Assembly: GCA_029863005.1 (NCBI GenBank)
Contig: JAOTWF010000007.1
Span: 1 to 63,909 of the forward strand
Direction of reading: 5' to 3'
DNA: 63,909 nt
DNA from: Gammaproteobacteria bacterium
GTDB lineage: Bacteria; Pseudomonadota; Gammaproteobacteria; Acidiferrobacterales; Sulfurifustaceae
This document shows, piece by piece, positions 35,167-43,408 of the stretch. The notes beneath the pieces are model-generated. The model worked only from the letters and a program-made list of their open reading frames with translations, ran no database searches and was not told the DNA's origin. How positions within the stretch are numbered: position 1 is the first letter of the stretch; every line of letters begins with the position of its first letter. The position numbers and the translations under genes were made by a program.

Positions 35167-35769
35167 TCATCGATAGGAACGAAACTGACCCACGACCACG
35201 CCCTGTATGCGCACGCGCGCGGCGGCGTAGCGCAGCGGCGGCATGTTGCTGTTGGCCGGGCGCAGGGTCAGGCTGCCATCGCGGTTCCGCTGCAGGCGTT
35301 TGAGCGTGGCCTCAATGCCGTCGATGAGCGCCACCACGATCTCGCCGTTCTCGGCCATCTCGCGCTTTTCGATCACCACCATGTCGCCGTCGAGGATGCC
35401 GTCCTCGATCATGGAATTACCTGCCACGCGCAGCACGAAGCGGTTATGGTTGACGAAGAATTCGGACAGGTCGATCTCGTCCTCACCAGGAATGGCCTCG
35501 ATTGGCCGTCCCGCGGCGATGCGCCCGAGCAGGGGCAGCTGCCCCGGCCGTCCCGCGGCCGCGTGGCCGCGCAGGCGCACGCCGCGTGCGCGCTCCGGCT
35601 CGATGCGCAGCCACCCTTCGTCTTCCAGCGCGCGCAGGTGGCGGTGCACCACGCCGCGCGAGCGGATACCGAGATGGACAGCGATCTCCCGCAGCTTGGG
35701 CGCATAGCCGTGGCGCAGGGTGTAGGCCCGGACGAAGTCGTATACCTCACGGGAACGGTCAGTCGGCAA
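35167..35769 (-). CDS. lexA: LexA-family autocleaving repressor
   Basis: A 200-residue LexA-type protein: N-terminal winged helix (about 1-65) with LREIAVHLGIRSRGVVHRHL, the cleavage site A86-G87 in GRIAAGRP, and the catalytic dyad S119 (AGNSMIEDG) and K157. The start is TTG 35769, set by AGGAG six bases upstream; no in-frame ATG precedes the protease domain. The recognition helix departs from the E. coli type, so the operator probably differs too. Candidate sites are two direct GAGAACA repeats overlapping the ribosome-binding site. The lexA-dinB pairing resembles LexA-controlled mutagenesis cassettes. Confidence 0.9.
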   Translation of the reverse strand: MPTDRSREVYDFVRAYTLRHGYAPKLREIAVHLGIRSRGVVHRHLRALEDEGWLRIEPERARGVRLRGHAAAGRPGQLPLLGRIAAGRPIEAIPGEDEIDLSEFFVNHNRFVLRVAGNSMIEDGILDGDMVVIEKREMAENGEIVVALIDGIEATLKRLQRNRDGSLTLRPANSNMPPLRYAAARVRIQGVVVGQFRSYR

Positions 35770-35771
35770 AA

Positions 35772-35789
35772 TGTTCTCCTTTTGTTCTC
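35772..35789 (-). promoter_or_regulatory. Direct repeats upstream of lexA, candidate operator
   Basis: On the minus strand GAGAACA occurs twice (35789-35783 and 35778-35772) with an 11-base period, overlapping the AGGAG ribosome-binding site. No E. coli-type SOS box (CTGT-N8-ACAG) is present here. The spacing is about one helical turn, as expected for a dimer contacting one face. Confidence 0.4.
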
Positions 35790-35880
35790 ATCGAGCTTAA
35801 GCCTTCCCTGGGCTCGATGCAACCGCCCTAGAAACCCTGATCCTGATAGGGGAGGGAGAAACCCTGTTAGACTGCAGGTC

Positions 35881-36069
35881 GTGACCAGCCAGCAAAGTGT
35901 TGAGTGCCCGTATTGCGGAGAAATGTTTGAGACTGAAATCGACACCTCGGCCGGGAGCCAGGAATACGTGGAAGACTGCTATGTCTGCTGCCGGCCGATC
36001 CTGTTCCGGGTTGAGGTTAATGTGGACGGTGAGCTGAGCGGTATCGAGGTGCAACGCGAAAATGACTGA
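35881..36069 (+). CDS. CPXCG-motif small cysteine-rich protein
   Basis: A 62-residue protein with VECPYCGEMFETEID and YVEDCYVCCRPI, the paired CPYCG and C-x2-C-C clusters of the CPXCG family, probably a zinc ribbon. The function is unknown. The start is GTG 35881; the frame remains open upstream inside the lexA antisense region, but the family starts here. The next gene, a Rof homologue, overlaps it by eight bases. Confidence 0.8.
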   Translation: MTSQQSVECPYCGEMFETEIDTSAGSQEYVEDCYVCCRPILFRVEVNVDGELSGIEVQREND

Positions 36070-36313
36070 AGTTCGAAATCAGGGCCCGTATTCCCCTATC
36101 GCCTGCGCGCGTTATTCGGAATACGAAGTGGCCATTCTGCACCGGCAGAAGCTGCATCTGCGCTGGCACGTGGACAATGTCCACTACGACCAAGTGGTGC
36201 TGCCGCTCGACCTCAAAACCGCCAACCATGAGGAGTTCCTGGTCTTCCGCGGCACGACCGGCGAAACTCTGACCATCCGCCTCGATCACATCCAGCGCAT
36301 GGAGCCGGCGTGA
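36062..36313 (+). CDS. rof: Rof-like Rho-binding antiterminator
   Basis: An 83-residue protein resembling Rof/YaeO: YSPIACARYSEYEVAILHRQ at the front, a small beta barrel and the typical close GETLTIRLDHIQRMEP. Rof binds Rho next to its primary RNA site and reduces termination. The ATG overlaps the end of the CPXCG gene by eight bases, so the two small genes are coupled. Similarity to Rof is by fold-like pattern rather than strict motif. Confidence 0.7.
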   Translation: MTEVRNQGPYSPIACARYSEYEVAILHRQKLHLRWHVDNVHYDQVVLPLDLKTANHEEFLVFRGTTGETLTIRLDHIQRMEPA

Positions 36314-36351
36314 TTATTCGCCTCATCTCTGCGTATTCAAGGCCTAGTTAA

Positions 36352-36600
36352 ATGGCGAAAATCCTTTATTTCTCCACACTTGTGGACAAGGTCGGGGCCT
36401 CCTCGGAAGAGACCAGCTTGCCCGATACAGTCACCGACGTACGCACCCTGTTAGCGTGGTTGCGACAGCGTGGAGGGAACTGGGAAATCGCGCTCAAGGA
36501 AGATGCCGTGCGTGTCACGGTTAATCGTCAGATCGCAGACCTGGAGACATCTGTCAACGATAGGCAGGAAATCGCCATCATCCCGGCGCGCGCCGGATAA
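36352..36600 (+). CDS. moaD: MoaD-like molybdopterin synthase small subunit with Ala-Gly end
   Basis: An 82-residue ubiquitin-like protein: ILYFSTLVDKVGASSEETSL, then VTVNRQIADLETSVNDRQEI and AIIPARAG. MoaD proteins must end in Gly-Gly so that the terminus can be adenylylated and thiocarboxylated; here the last two residues are Ala-Gly. The fold and length are otherwise normal. No moaE is adjacent. It could be a functional variant or a paralogue (a ThiS/MoaD-type sulfur carrier) with another partner. Confidence 0.8.
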   Translation: MAKILYFSTLVDKVGASSEETSLPDTVTDVRTLLAWLRQRGGNWEIALKEDAVRVTVNRQIADLETSVNDRQEIAIIPARAG

Positions 36601-36767
36601 GTGCATCAATAATCTTTAGTTTCACCCCAATAATCACTTTCAACTCCATGAATGGCCGGGTGTTTCTCTAGAGCCTCCGACGCCGTCCACGCGCGCATCT
36701 GTCTGCTATCCTTAACCCTAGCATCACGGATACCGCCGTCACCGGACGGCAGAACTTGGAATTGCAC

Positions 36768-37598
36768 ATGCACGAACGGCTTGCCGATATCGCCAAAATC
36801 TCCGATCAGGAGCTGAATCTGGCGGAAGCGGCCCTACTTATCGCAGTTGAGGAATACCCCGGTCTCGACGTCGAGGCTTATCTGCGGCAAATCGATGAAC
36901 TTGCCACCGCCGTTCAAGAGCGCCTGCCGGCGCAGGCCGGCCTGGAAGACACCCTGGTCACTCTCAACCAATTTCTGTTCGTCGAAAAGGGCTTCTCCGG
37001 CGATATCGAGAATTACGATGACCCGCGCAACAGCTACTTAAACGAAGTCCTGGACCGCAAGCGCGGCATCCCTATCACCCTCTCCATCATTTACATGGAG
37101 GTTGGCCGGCGTCTGGGCCTTCCGCTCAAGGGTGTATCGTTCCCCGGCCACTTCCTGGTCAAGTTTTCGACCCGCGAGGGCGAGGTCGTGCTGGATCCGT
37201 TTTCCGGCGGCAGCCTACTGAGTAAGGAAGACCTCGAAGAAATTCTCGAGGAAACCTACGGTCCCGCAGAATCCGTCAACGCGCCGCTTGAGCGCCTGCT
37301 GACCGCGGCCGGCAAAAAGGAAATCCTGGTGCGCATGTTGCGCAACCTCAAAGGCGCTTATCTCCGCCGTGAACAGTTCGACAAGGCTCTCAGCGTGGTC
37401 GACCGGATTCTGGTGATCCAGCCCGATCAACCCGACGAAGTGCGCGATCGTGGCCGCATCTATGAGCGGCTGGAGTGCTTTCGGGCAGCACTCGAATGTT
37501 ATCAGTCCTATCTGACGCAGCGACCAGGCTCGGGCGACGCCCCGGATGTGCACAAGCGCATCGCCGAGCTGAAACAAGTCGTCGCCCATTTCAATTAA
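36768..37598 (+). CDS. sirB1: SirB1 family protein (transglutaminase-like plus TPR)
   Basis: A 276-residue cytoplasmic protein with a transglutaminase-like domain (about residues 25-160: LDRKRGIPITLSIIYMEVGR and VSFPGHFLVKFSTREGEVVL, then DPFSGG) and C-terminal tetratricopeptide repeats (about 190-265). The family lies in many proteobacterial genomes near hemK/prfA; the usual catalytic cysteine of transglutaminases is replaced, so a peptidase or scaffold role is uncertain. ATG 36768 is preferred to TTG 36756. Confidence 0.85.
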   Translation: MHERLADIAKISDQELNLAEAALLIAVEEYPGLDVEAYLRQIDELATAVQERLPAQAGLEDTLVTLNQFLFVEKGFSGDIENYDDPRNSYLNEVLDRKRGIPITLSIIYMEVGRRLGLPLKGVSFPGHFLVKFSTREGEVVLDPFSGGSLLSKEDLEEILEETYGPAESVNAPLERLLTAAGKKEILVRMLRNLKGAYLRREQFDKALSVVDRILVIQPDQPDEVRDRGRIYERLECFRAALECYQSYLTQRPGSGDAPDVHKRIAELKQVVAHFN

Positions 37599-37604
37599 CC
37601 ACTC

Positions 37605-37928
37605 ATGTCACAGGATAACCGACCCGAAGCCAGACGGGATGGTGCGGCTGCTTCCGCGGAATCGCCGTGGTACGTGTACATCCTGGAATGCAGCGACGGT
37701 TCGTTCTACACCGGCATCACCAACGATCTCGAACGCCGCTTGCAGCAACACAACGACGGCACCGCCTCGCGCTATACGCGCAGTCGCCGCCCGGTGATGT
37801 TCCGCTACCAGGAGGCCTGCGAGAGCCGCTCGCAGGCATTGATCCGCGAGTGCTCCTTGCGGCTGCTGACCCGAAAGGAAAAAGAAACACTCGTCAACCG
37901 AGGCCGGGGAAGCAACGCCGGCGCCTGA
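37605..37928 (+). CDS. GIY-YIG nuclease-fold protein (UPF0213/YhbQ type)
   Basis: A 107-residue single-domain GIY-YIG protein: WYVYILECSDGSFYTGITND with RRLQQHNDG and ASRYTRSRRP, which hold the two tyrosines, the arginine and the later Glu of the fold. Stand-alone members such as YhbQ have weak nuclease activity; the role is unclear. It starts six bases after sirB1 and its stop abuts the convergent trmB stop. Confidence 0.87.
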   Translation: MSQDNRPEARRDGAAASAESPWYVYILECSDGSFYTGITNDLERRLQQHNDGTASRYTRSRRPVMFRYQEACESRSQALIRECSLRLLTRKEKETLVNRGRGSNAGA

Positions 37929-38621
37929 TCAGACTACGCGCCGAAACACCAGATCCCGCACCGCATGGCCAAGCTCGCGACCGCGTTTTTCAAAACGGGT
38001 TGATCGTCGAGCGGCCACCAATTCCCGGTACCCATCGGACCCGCCCATCTCCACCAATCCCGTTGTCCGGGACAACACCTGCGCCATGTGCTCGGCGTAG
38101 GCCGGCCAATCCGTTGCCAGATGCCAATCCCCCCCGGGTTTGAGCCGGGATGTCACCAGCGCGGCAAAATCCGGCTGCACCAAACGGCGCTTGTGGTGGC
38201 GTTTCTTCGGCCAGGGATCGGGGAAAAAAAGCTGAACCGCGGACAACGATGCCACCGGAATGCGGTCCGCCAGAATATCCTTGGCATCACCGAGCATTAC
38301 CCGCACATTGTCTAATTCTTCTGTAGCAAGTCGGCGTAGCAGGCTGCCTGCGCCGGGGCGATGCACTTCGATACCCAGGTAATTCGTTTCCGGGTGCGCC
38401 GCTGCGCTGCTTGCCAGTGATTCGCCATTGCCGAAACCGATTTCGAGGATGACCGGCGCCTCGCGTCCGAAAAGTCGCGTGAATTCCAGCGGGGCATCCC
38501 CTGCCTCGACACCGTAACGCGGCCAAAGGTCTTTGAGTGCGCGCCTCTGCGCCGACGTGATGCGGCTTTCGCGCCGCACGAAACTACGGATAGATCGAAT
38601 TGGCTTGGAAGCCAGCGTCAT
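37929..38621 (-). CDS. trmB: tRNA (guanine-46-N7)-methyltransferase
   Basis: A 230-residue SAM-dependent methyltransferase: ILEIGFGNGESLASSAAAHP (SAM motif), LDNVRVMLGDAKDIL, LFFPDPWPKKRHHKRRLVQP and the substrate segment TRFEKRGRELGHAV. It forms 7-methylguanosine at position 46 of tRNAs. It lies downstream of thiG on the same strand, and its end is directly against the GIY-YIG gene. Confidence 0.95.
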   Translation of the reverse strand: MTLASKPIRSIRSFVRRESRITSAQRRALKDLWPRYGVEAGDAPLEFTRLFGREAPVILEIGFGNGESLASSAAAHPETNYLGIEVHRPGAGSLLRRLATEELDNVRVMLGDAKDILADRIPVASLSAVQLFFPDPWPKKRHHKRRLVQPDFAALVTSRLKPGGDWHLATDWPAYAEHMAQVLSRTTGLVEMGGSDGYRELVAARRSTRFEKRGRELGHAVRDLVFRRVV

Positions 38622-38738
38622 AATTGAATTCTTGCCATCATGACGTCATGACGCTATGCAAAGAGAAAGGTCCCCGTATCGCGAAGCTTACAATCCCATT
38701 AATTTCGCTGGCGACAGGGCGTCTTACAAAAAATACTA

Positions 38739-39551
38739 TTAATAGAACGTTCCGCCGAGTGGCGAGGACGGTGATCCGTATTGTTTGCGCGGCATGCGCC
38801 CGGCGAGAAACGCCTCTCGCCCGGCCTCAACCGCCTTCTTCATGGCCTGTGCCATGAGCAGCGGGTTCTGCGCTCCGGCGATGGCGGTGTTCATCAGCAC
38901 GCCGTCACATCCGAGTTCCATGGCGATAGCCGCGTCGCTGGCCGTGCCCACACCCGCATCGACCAGGATCGGCACCGTGGCCTCCTCGACGATGAAACGG
39001 ATATTATGGGGATTGCGGATGCCGAGCCCAGACCCGATCGGTGCCGCCAGCGGCATGACGGCGACACAACCCATCTCGGCAAATTGTCGGGCCGCGACGG
39101 GATCGTCGCTGGTGTACACCATCACCTTGAAGCCATCCTGGATCAGTATCTCGGCCGCCTTCAGGGTCTGGGGGACGTCCGGGTACAGTGTTTTTTCGCT
39201 GCCCAGCACCTCGAGCTTCACCAGGTCGTGGCCATCCAGCAGTTCACGCGCCAACCGGCAGGTGCGCACGGCATCCTCAGCATTGAAACAGCCCGCAGTG
39301 TTGGGAAGGTAGGTATATTTCTCGGGTGACAGGACATCGGTCAGGCTCGGTTCGTCCGGGTTCTGGCCGATGTTGGTGCGGCGCACCGCGATGGTGATGA
39401 TCTGCGCTCCACTCGCCTCCACCGCGCGCCGGGTTTCCTCGAGATCTTTGTACTTGCCGGTCCCGACCAACAGGCGCGACGAATAGATCCGGCCGGCGAT
39501 CTCCAGTGGATCGTTCGTGGTTTTACGGATAGTTTCAGCGGTGACTGCCAT
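38739..39551 (-). CDS. thiG: Thiazole synthase ThiG
   Basis: A 270-residue TIM-barrel enzyme: [69 protein letters not shown] (catalytic lysine region) and [17 protein letters not shown] with [14 protein letters not shown]. It forms the thiazole of thiamine from DXP, dehydroglycine and ThiS-thiocarboxylate. The ATG lies inside the end of thiS (17-base overlap). No thiO, thiH or thiE is close by. Confidence 0.96.
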   Translation of the reverse strand: MAVTAETIRKTTNDPLEIAGRIYSSRLLVGTGKYKDLEETRRAVEASGAQIITIAVRRTNIGQNPDEPSLTDVLSPEKYTYLPNTAGCFNAEDAVRTCRLARELLDGHDLVKLEVLGSEKTLYPDVPQTLKAAEILIQDGFKVMVYTSDDPVAARQFAEMGCVAVMPLAAPIGSGLGIRNPHNIRFIVEEATVPILVDAGVGTASDAAIAMELGCDGVLMNTAIAGAQNPLLMAQAMKKAVEAGREAFLAGRMPRKQYGSPSSPLGGTFY

Positions 39552-39777
39552 GTTTAAACTCTCCGTACGTTGCGCGCGTTCCGCCTCCGATGGCGAATAC
39601 CACTTCGACGCGGTCATTCTCCTTCAGTTCCACCTCGCCGTGCCGGCTCCGCGGGACGATTTCTCGATTAACCTCCACCGCCACCCGCCGATCGGTAAGC
39701 CCCATTTCCTGCAACAGCACCGAGATCGTTGCCGGGGACTCGAGGCTTTTTTCCTGACCGTTGAGCATGATCTTCAT
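39535..39777 (-). CDS. thiS: Sulfur-carrier protein ThiS with a C-terminal extension
   Basis: An 80-residue ubiquitin-like Thi[41 protein letters not shown] and [17 protein letters not shown]. ThiS normally stops at this Gly-Gly, whose carboxylate is thiolated. Here translation continues for 14 residues ([14 protein letters not shown], 67-80), running over the thiG start. Either a stop has been lost and the carrier needs proteolytic trimming, as for JAMM-processed carriers in some bacteria, or this copy is inactive. The start ATG 39777 fits the family. Confidence 0.88.
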   Translation of the reverse strand: MKIMLNGQEKSLESPATISVLLQEMGLTDRRVAVEVNREIVPRSRHGEVELKENDRVEVVFAIGGGTRATYGEFKHGSHR

Positions 39778-39874
39778 GACTGTGAATAAACATTCGAAAA
39801 ACAGGCATATCCGCGCTGTCGGCCCGGCTATTGTAATCCCGGTACTGGAATAACGCACGCCGGATGGCGCGCGA

Positions 39875-40975
39875 TTAAAAAAGCTCGATATCGCCCGTGG
39901 CTACCCTTACCGGCGCCAATTTTCCTTGCGCGACCAGTGTCTCGTAGCGCGAGACCTGATTGCGGCCGTTCTGCTTAACGTAGTACAGCGCTTTATCGGC
40001 CCGGTTAATAATCGTATCCACACTTTCACCGGGGGAGATGTCCGTCACACCGATACTCACGGTCTTGCAGCCGATCTGAGGAAAATTGTAAGCCTCCAAT
40101 ACCTTTCGAAATGAATCCAATTTCGACACGGCGGACTCGGAGGACGTCCCGACCAACACCAGGGCAAACTCTTCACCGCCATAGCGGAACATCATGTCCT
40201 GATGACGAAAAACGTTGCTCATGAGCCGCGCGAATTGCACCAGCACTTCATCGCCGTAAAGATGCCCAAACTTGTCGTTCACCATTTTGAAATGATCGAT
40301 ATCAAACAGTGCCAAGCTGTTACATTGCGCGGCAACAGACGAGTGTGCTCGCCGGTCCCCGTGTCCGGCATTGAGTACCAAATGTTTAATGCGCTCGTCG
40401 AATGACTGACGGTTATACAGTCCGGTCAGCCCATCCAATTCGTTGCGGGAAAGCAGATGCAATTGGTTACTGAAAATCTGCAGGAGTCTTGCGAGCACCT
40501 CTTCTTCGCTGTCAACATCGCGCATCTCCTCAATCACCAGAAATGCGGTGACCTGACTCAGGTCAAAGATGGGTAATATCAATCGGCGACCGCCCTTACC
40601 AGGCAAGGCGCGGCTTACCCGTTCTTTCGTGCGCACGCAAGCAAGCAGATCTTCATCATGCTTTATCGGGATCGAAGCGGATAGAGGGTCAAGCCAGTCG
40701 CGCAAAACCACGTCCTGCACGTTGATTTTGTCGATGCCGGCATTTCTGTTGAAACTCGAAATGGCCAATAACCGGAAACGCTTTGCCTGCACGTGCTGGC
40801 ACAAGGAATCGAGCAGCGAGGCCGTCAGTCCATGCGCATCACGCTGACAAGTTAACGCCACAATCGCATCGAGATAGCTGATCAACAGTGGATTGGTGTC
40901 GATTTGGCTTTGAGGCTTAATGTGTTGGACTGTCAAGGCGGTTTCCACTCCCGGCCGATTGACCTCAGCTGGCAT
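39875..40975 (-). CDS. GGDEF-domain diguanylate cyclase
   Basis: A 366-residue protein with an N-terminal sensory part resembling a GAF-like fold (about residues 30-180, no membrane helix) and a C-terminal GGDEF domain (about 190-350): DGLTGLYNRQSFDERIKHLV, LFDIDHFKMVNDKFGHLYGD and an intact RYGGEEFALVL signature. It would make cyclic di-GMP in the cytoplasm in response to an unknown signal. ATG 40975 is chosen; an in-frame GTG at 41044 would overlap the promoter of the divergent tRNA-Gly. Confidence 0.87.
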   Translation of the reverse strand: MPAEVNRPGVETALTVQHIKPQSQIDTNPLLISYLDAIVALTCQRDAHGLTASLLDSLCQHVQAKRFRLLAISSFNRNAGIDKINVQDVVLRDWLDPLSASIPIKHDEDLLACVRTKERVSRALPGKGGRRLILPIFDLSQVTAFLVIEEMRDVDSEEEVLARLLQIFSNQLHLLSRNELDGLTGLYNRQSFDERIKHLVLNAGHGDRRAHSSVAAQCNSLALFDIDHFKMVNDKFGHLYGDEVLVQFARLMSNVFRHQDMMFRYGGEEFALVLVGTSSESAVSKLDSFRKVLEAYNFPQIGCKTVSIGVTDISPGESVDTIINRADKALYYVKQNGRNQVSRYETLVAQGKLAPVRVATGDIELF

Positions 40976-41008
40976 CGTCTCTCTATAACCTTGCAAAACC
41001 CGGGCCAA

Positions 41009-41037
41009 TTGCGGGTGTTGCCTTCCCCCCGTAGAAT
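41009..41037 (+). promoter_or_regulatory. Promoter of tRNA-Gly
   Basis: TTGCGG (41009-41014) and TAGAAT (41032-41037) are separated by 17 bases, with the tRNA beginning 12 bases later, a normal distance for a tRNA promoter. Confidence 0.6.
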
Positions 41038-41048
41038 TAGCCACTTAT

Positions 41049-41122
41049 GCGGGTGTAGTTCAGTGGCAGAACGAAAGCTTCCCAAGCTTTAGATGTGGGT
41101 TCGATTCCCATCACCCGCTCCA
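41049..41122 (+). tRNA. tRNA-Gly (anticodon CCC)
   Basis: A full cloverleaf is visible: acceptor GCGGGTG paired with CACCCGC, D-arm GTAGTTCAGTGGCAGAAC, anticodon stem AAAGC/GCTTT with loop TTCCCAA (anticodon CCC, reading GGG), T-arm GTGGGTTCGATTCCCAT. CCA is encoded at the 3' end (41120-41122). It is followed 18 bases later by the asmA start and may be co-transcribed. Confidence 0.96.
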
Positions 41123-41139
41123 ATTCCCCGGAGGTAAAT

Positions 41140-42837
41140 TTGATTAAATCCCTGAAAATTCTGGCCATCGTTATCGGCGGGCTGCTGGCCCTGTTTATCG
41201 TCCTGGCAATCACCCTCACCCTGCTGTTCGACCCCAACGATTATAAGAAAAACATCATCGAGACGGTCAAGGACAAAACCGGCCGGGAACTGCGCATCGA
41301 GGGCAAGCTCGGTTGGTCGTTTTTCCCGTGGATCGGGATCGAGACCGGGCGGCTTGAACTCAGCAACGCCCCGGGGTTCGGCAAGGAACCGTTTGCCAGC
41401 ATCGACAGCGCGGGCGCCAAGGTGGCGCTCATACCTCTGCTGAGCAAGAACGTGGTGGTGGATACCTTCCTGTTGGATGGCCTGAAGCTTAATCTCGCAC
41501 GCAACAGCGCCGGGAGAACCAACTGGGAAGACCTTACCGCGCCTTCGAAGACGGAGAAGGTCACGGAGAAAAGCGCGCCGGATTCGGCGCCGGCCATCGG
41601 TGGGATCGGCATCAACAAGATCGACATACGCTCGGCGGACATTACGTGGAAAGATCAGCAAGCCGGCACGCGATACGCCGTGCGCAATTTCGATTTAACG
41701 ACCGGGAAAATCCTGAGCGGCCAGCCGGCCGAGGTAAAGCTTTCCTTCGATCTGGAGAGCGGAGCGCCGCCCGTGCGCAAACACCTGAGTTTGAAATCCA
41801 GCATGAACCTTGACCTTCAGGCCCAGATGCTCGACGTCACGAACCTGGTACTCGATGTCGACGACAGCCGACTGACCGGAAGCTTAGGCATCCAGAATTT
41901 CACCGGCCCGTCCTACCGATTCGACTTGGCGCTAAATCAAATTGACCTGGACCGTTATCTGACACCGGCATCCGCCGCCGGAGCGAAAAAAGCCGATGCC
42001 GCTCCGCCCCCGCCAGTTGAAATTCCCTTAAGCCTGCTGCGCTCGCTCAACGTGAAAGGCAAGCTGCAAATCGGGAAACTCAAAGCCCTGAATTTGCATT
42101 CCAGCGATGTGACGATACAAGCCGCGGCCAACAACGGCCTGATCACGCTCGGCCCCAATCAAGCGAAACTCTACAGTGGAAACTATGCTGGCCGGATTTC
42201 GCTCGACGTACGCGGCAAGACTCCATCACTTTCCGTCGACGAATCGGTCAACGGCGTGCAGTTGGCGCCGATGCTCAAGGATGCCCTGCAATTCGACAGG
42301 TTTACGGGAACCGCCGATCTGAGCGCCAAGGTGACGGCGCAGGGGCTGGATGCTGTCCGGATCAAGGAAACGCTCAATGGCACGGCGGCCTTCTCCGTGC
42401 AACAAGGCGCGATCAAAGGCATGGATCTGAAGAAGATGGTCGACACCATCAAAACCGCGCAACGCGACAATTTGTTGCAGAAACTGACCGAACTCAAGCC
42501 AGAGAGCGGGGATGAAACGCCGTTCTCGCAACTGAGCGGAACGGCGCAGATAAAAAACGGCACTGTTCAGAACAACGATCTTAAGATCATGAGCCCGGAT
42601 CTCGTCAACGTGAGCGGCGCGGGCTCCGCCGATCTCCCAAAAGAAACCCTGGACTACCGCGTCACGGTCGGCCAGTACCCGGTCGTCATCTCCGGTCCTT
42701 TTTCCAGCCCAAAATTCCGGGTGGACACCAGCGCGTTGCTCAAGGGCAAAGTGGAGGAGAAGAAAGCCGAAGTGAAGGAAAAAGTCGAACAGAAGCTGGA
42801 AAAGAAACTGAAAGATAAATTCAAACAGTTTAAATAG
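41140..42837 (+). CDS. asmA: AsmA family protein
   Basis: A 565-residue protein with an N-terminal membrane anchor (about residues 5-27) and long repeating beta-groove (RBG-type) sequence, including NDYKKNIIETVKDKTGRELR and KLGWSFFPWIGIETGRLELS at the front and the conserved GSADLPKETLDYRVTVG near the end. AsmA-like proteins span the periplasm and are thought to move phospholipid to the outer membrane. TTG 41140 is chosen because GGAGG lies five bases upstream. The last 60 residues are a highly charged K/E coiled tail. Confidence 0.9.
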   Translation: MIKSLKILAIVIGGLLALFIVLAITLTLLFDPNDYKKNIIETVKDKTGRELRIEGKLGWSFFPWIGIETGRLELSNAPGFGKEPFASIDSAGAKVALIPLLSKNVVVDTFLLDGLKLNLARNSAGRTNWEDLTAPSKTEKVTEKSAPDSAPAIGGIGINKIDIRSADITWKDQQAGTRYAVRNFDLTTGKILSGQPAEVKLSFDLESGAPPVRKHLSLKSSMNLDLQAQMLDVTNLVLDVDDSRLTGSLGIQNFTGPSYRFDLALNQIDLDRYLTPASAAGAKKADAAPPPPVEIPLSLLRSLNVKGKLQIGKLKALNLHSSDVTIQAAANNGLITLGPNQAKLYSGNYAGRISLDVRGKTPSLSVDESVNGVQLAPMLKDALQFDRFTGTADLSAKVTAQGLDAVRIKETLNGTAAFSVQQGAIKGMDLKKMVDTIKTAQRDNLLQKLTELKPESGDETPFSQLSGTAQIKNGTVQNNDLKIMSPDLVNVSGAGSADLPKETLDYRVTVGQYPVVISGPFSSPKFRVDTSALLKGKVEEKKAEVKEKVEQKLEKKLKDKFKQFK

Positions 42838-42850
42838 CAGGCAGAGAAAC

Positions 42851-43408
42851 GTGTGGCATCGGGCAACAGTATGGCTGGCCTTGGGACTGGGAACACCGTA
42901 CGCCGCGGCCGCCACGATTGAGGCACTGGAGACTGCACACGATGCGGGGCGTTACACCGTGACTTTCGAAGTGGTCCTTGCGGCCGACCGCGACAAGGTC
43001 TGGCGAATCATGACGGACTATGAGCAGTTGCCTCGGGTTTCGAAAACCATTCTCGAGAGCCGAGTCCTGAAACAGGAGAATGCCCACCACCAGCAGGTGG
43101 GCCTTACGCTTCAAGGCTGCATCCTGTTTTTCTGCAAAACCCTCAAACGGGTAATGAACATCGAAGCACGGCCGCCACTGGAAATACGCATGACGGAGGA
43201 TCCGGCGCACAGCGACTTCCGCTACGCCGTCGAGCGCTGGGAGATTACCCGCGAGGGTTCCGCGACGAGACTCAACTATTCAGCTGAACTGGAACCCGAT
43301 TTTTTCATCCCGCCGCTGATCGGCCCCGTAGCGGTTAAATATTTCCTGCGCCGGGAAATCCGAACCACCGCGGTCGAGGTCGAGGCCCTGGCCAACCATG
43401 AGAAATAA
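42851..43408 (+). CDS. SRPBCC (START-like) domain periplasmic protein
   Basis: A 185-residue protein with an N-terminal signal sequence ([15 protein letters not shown]) and a START/polyketide-cyclase fold: [20 protein letters not shown], then [14 protein letters not shown] and [20 protein letters not shown]. Members bind hydrophobic ligands. GTG 42851 is the start, 13 bases after asmA, and its end overlaps mutY by 11 bases. Its place beside asmA suggests lipid-related envelope work, an inference only. Confidence 0.75.
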   Translation: MWHRATVWLALGLGTPYAAAATIEALETAHDAGRYTVTFEVVLAADRDKVWRIMTDYEQLPRVSKTILESRVLKQENAHHQQVGLTLQGCILFFCKTLKRVMNIEARPPLEIRMTEDPAHSDFRYAVERWEITREGSATRLNYSAELEPDFFIPPLIGPVAVKYFLRREIRTTAVEVEALANHEK

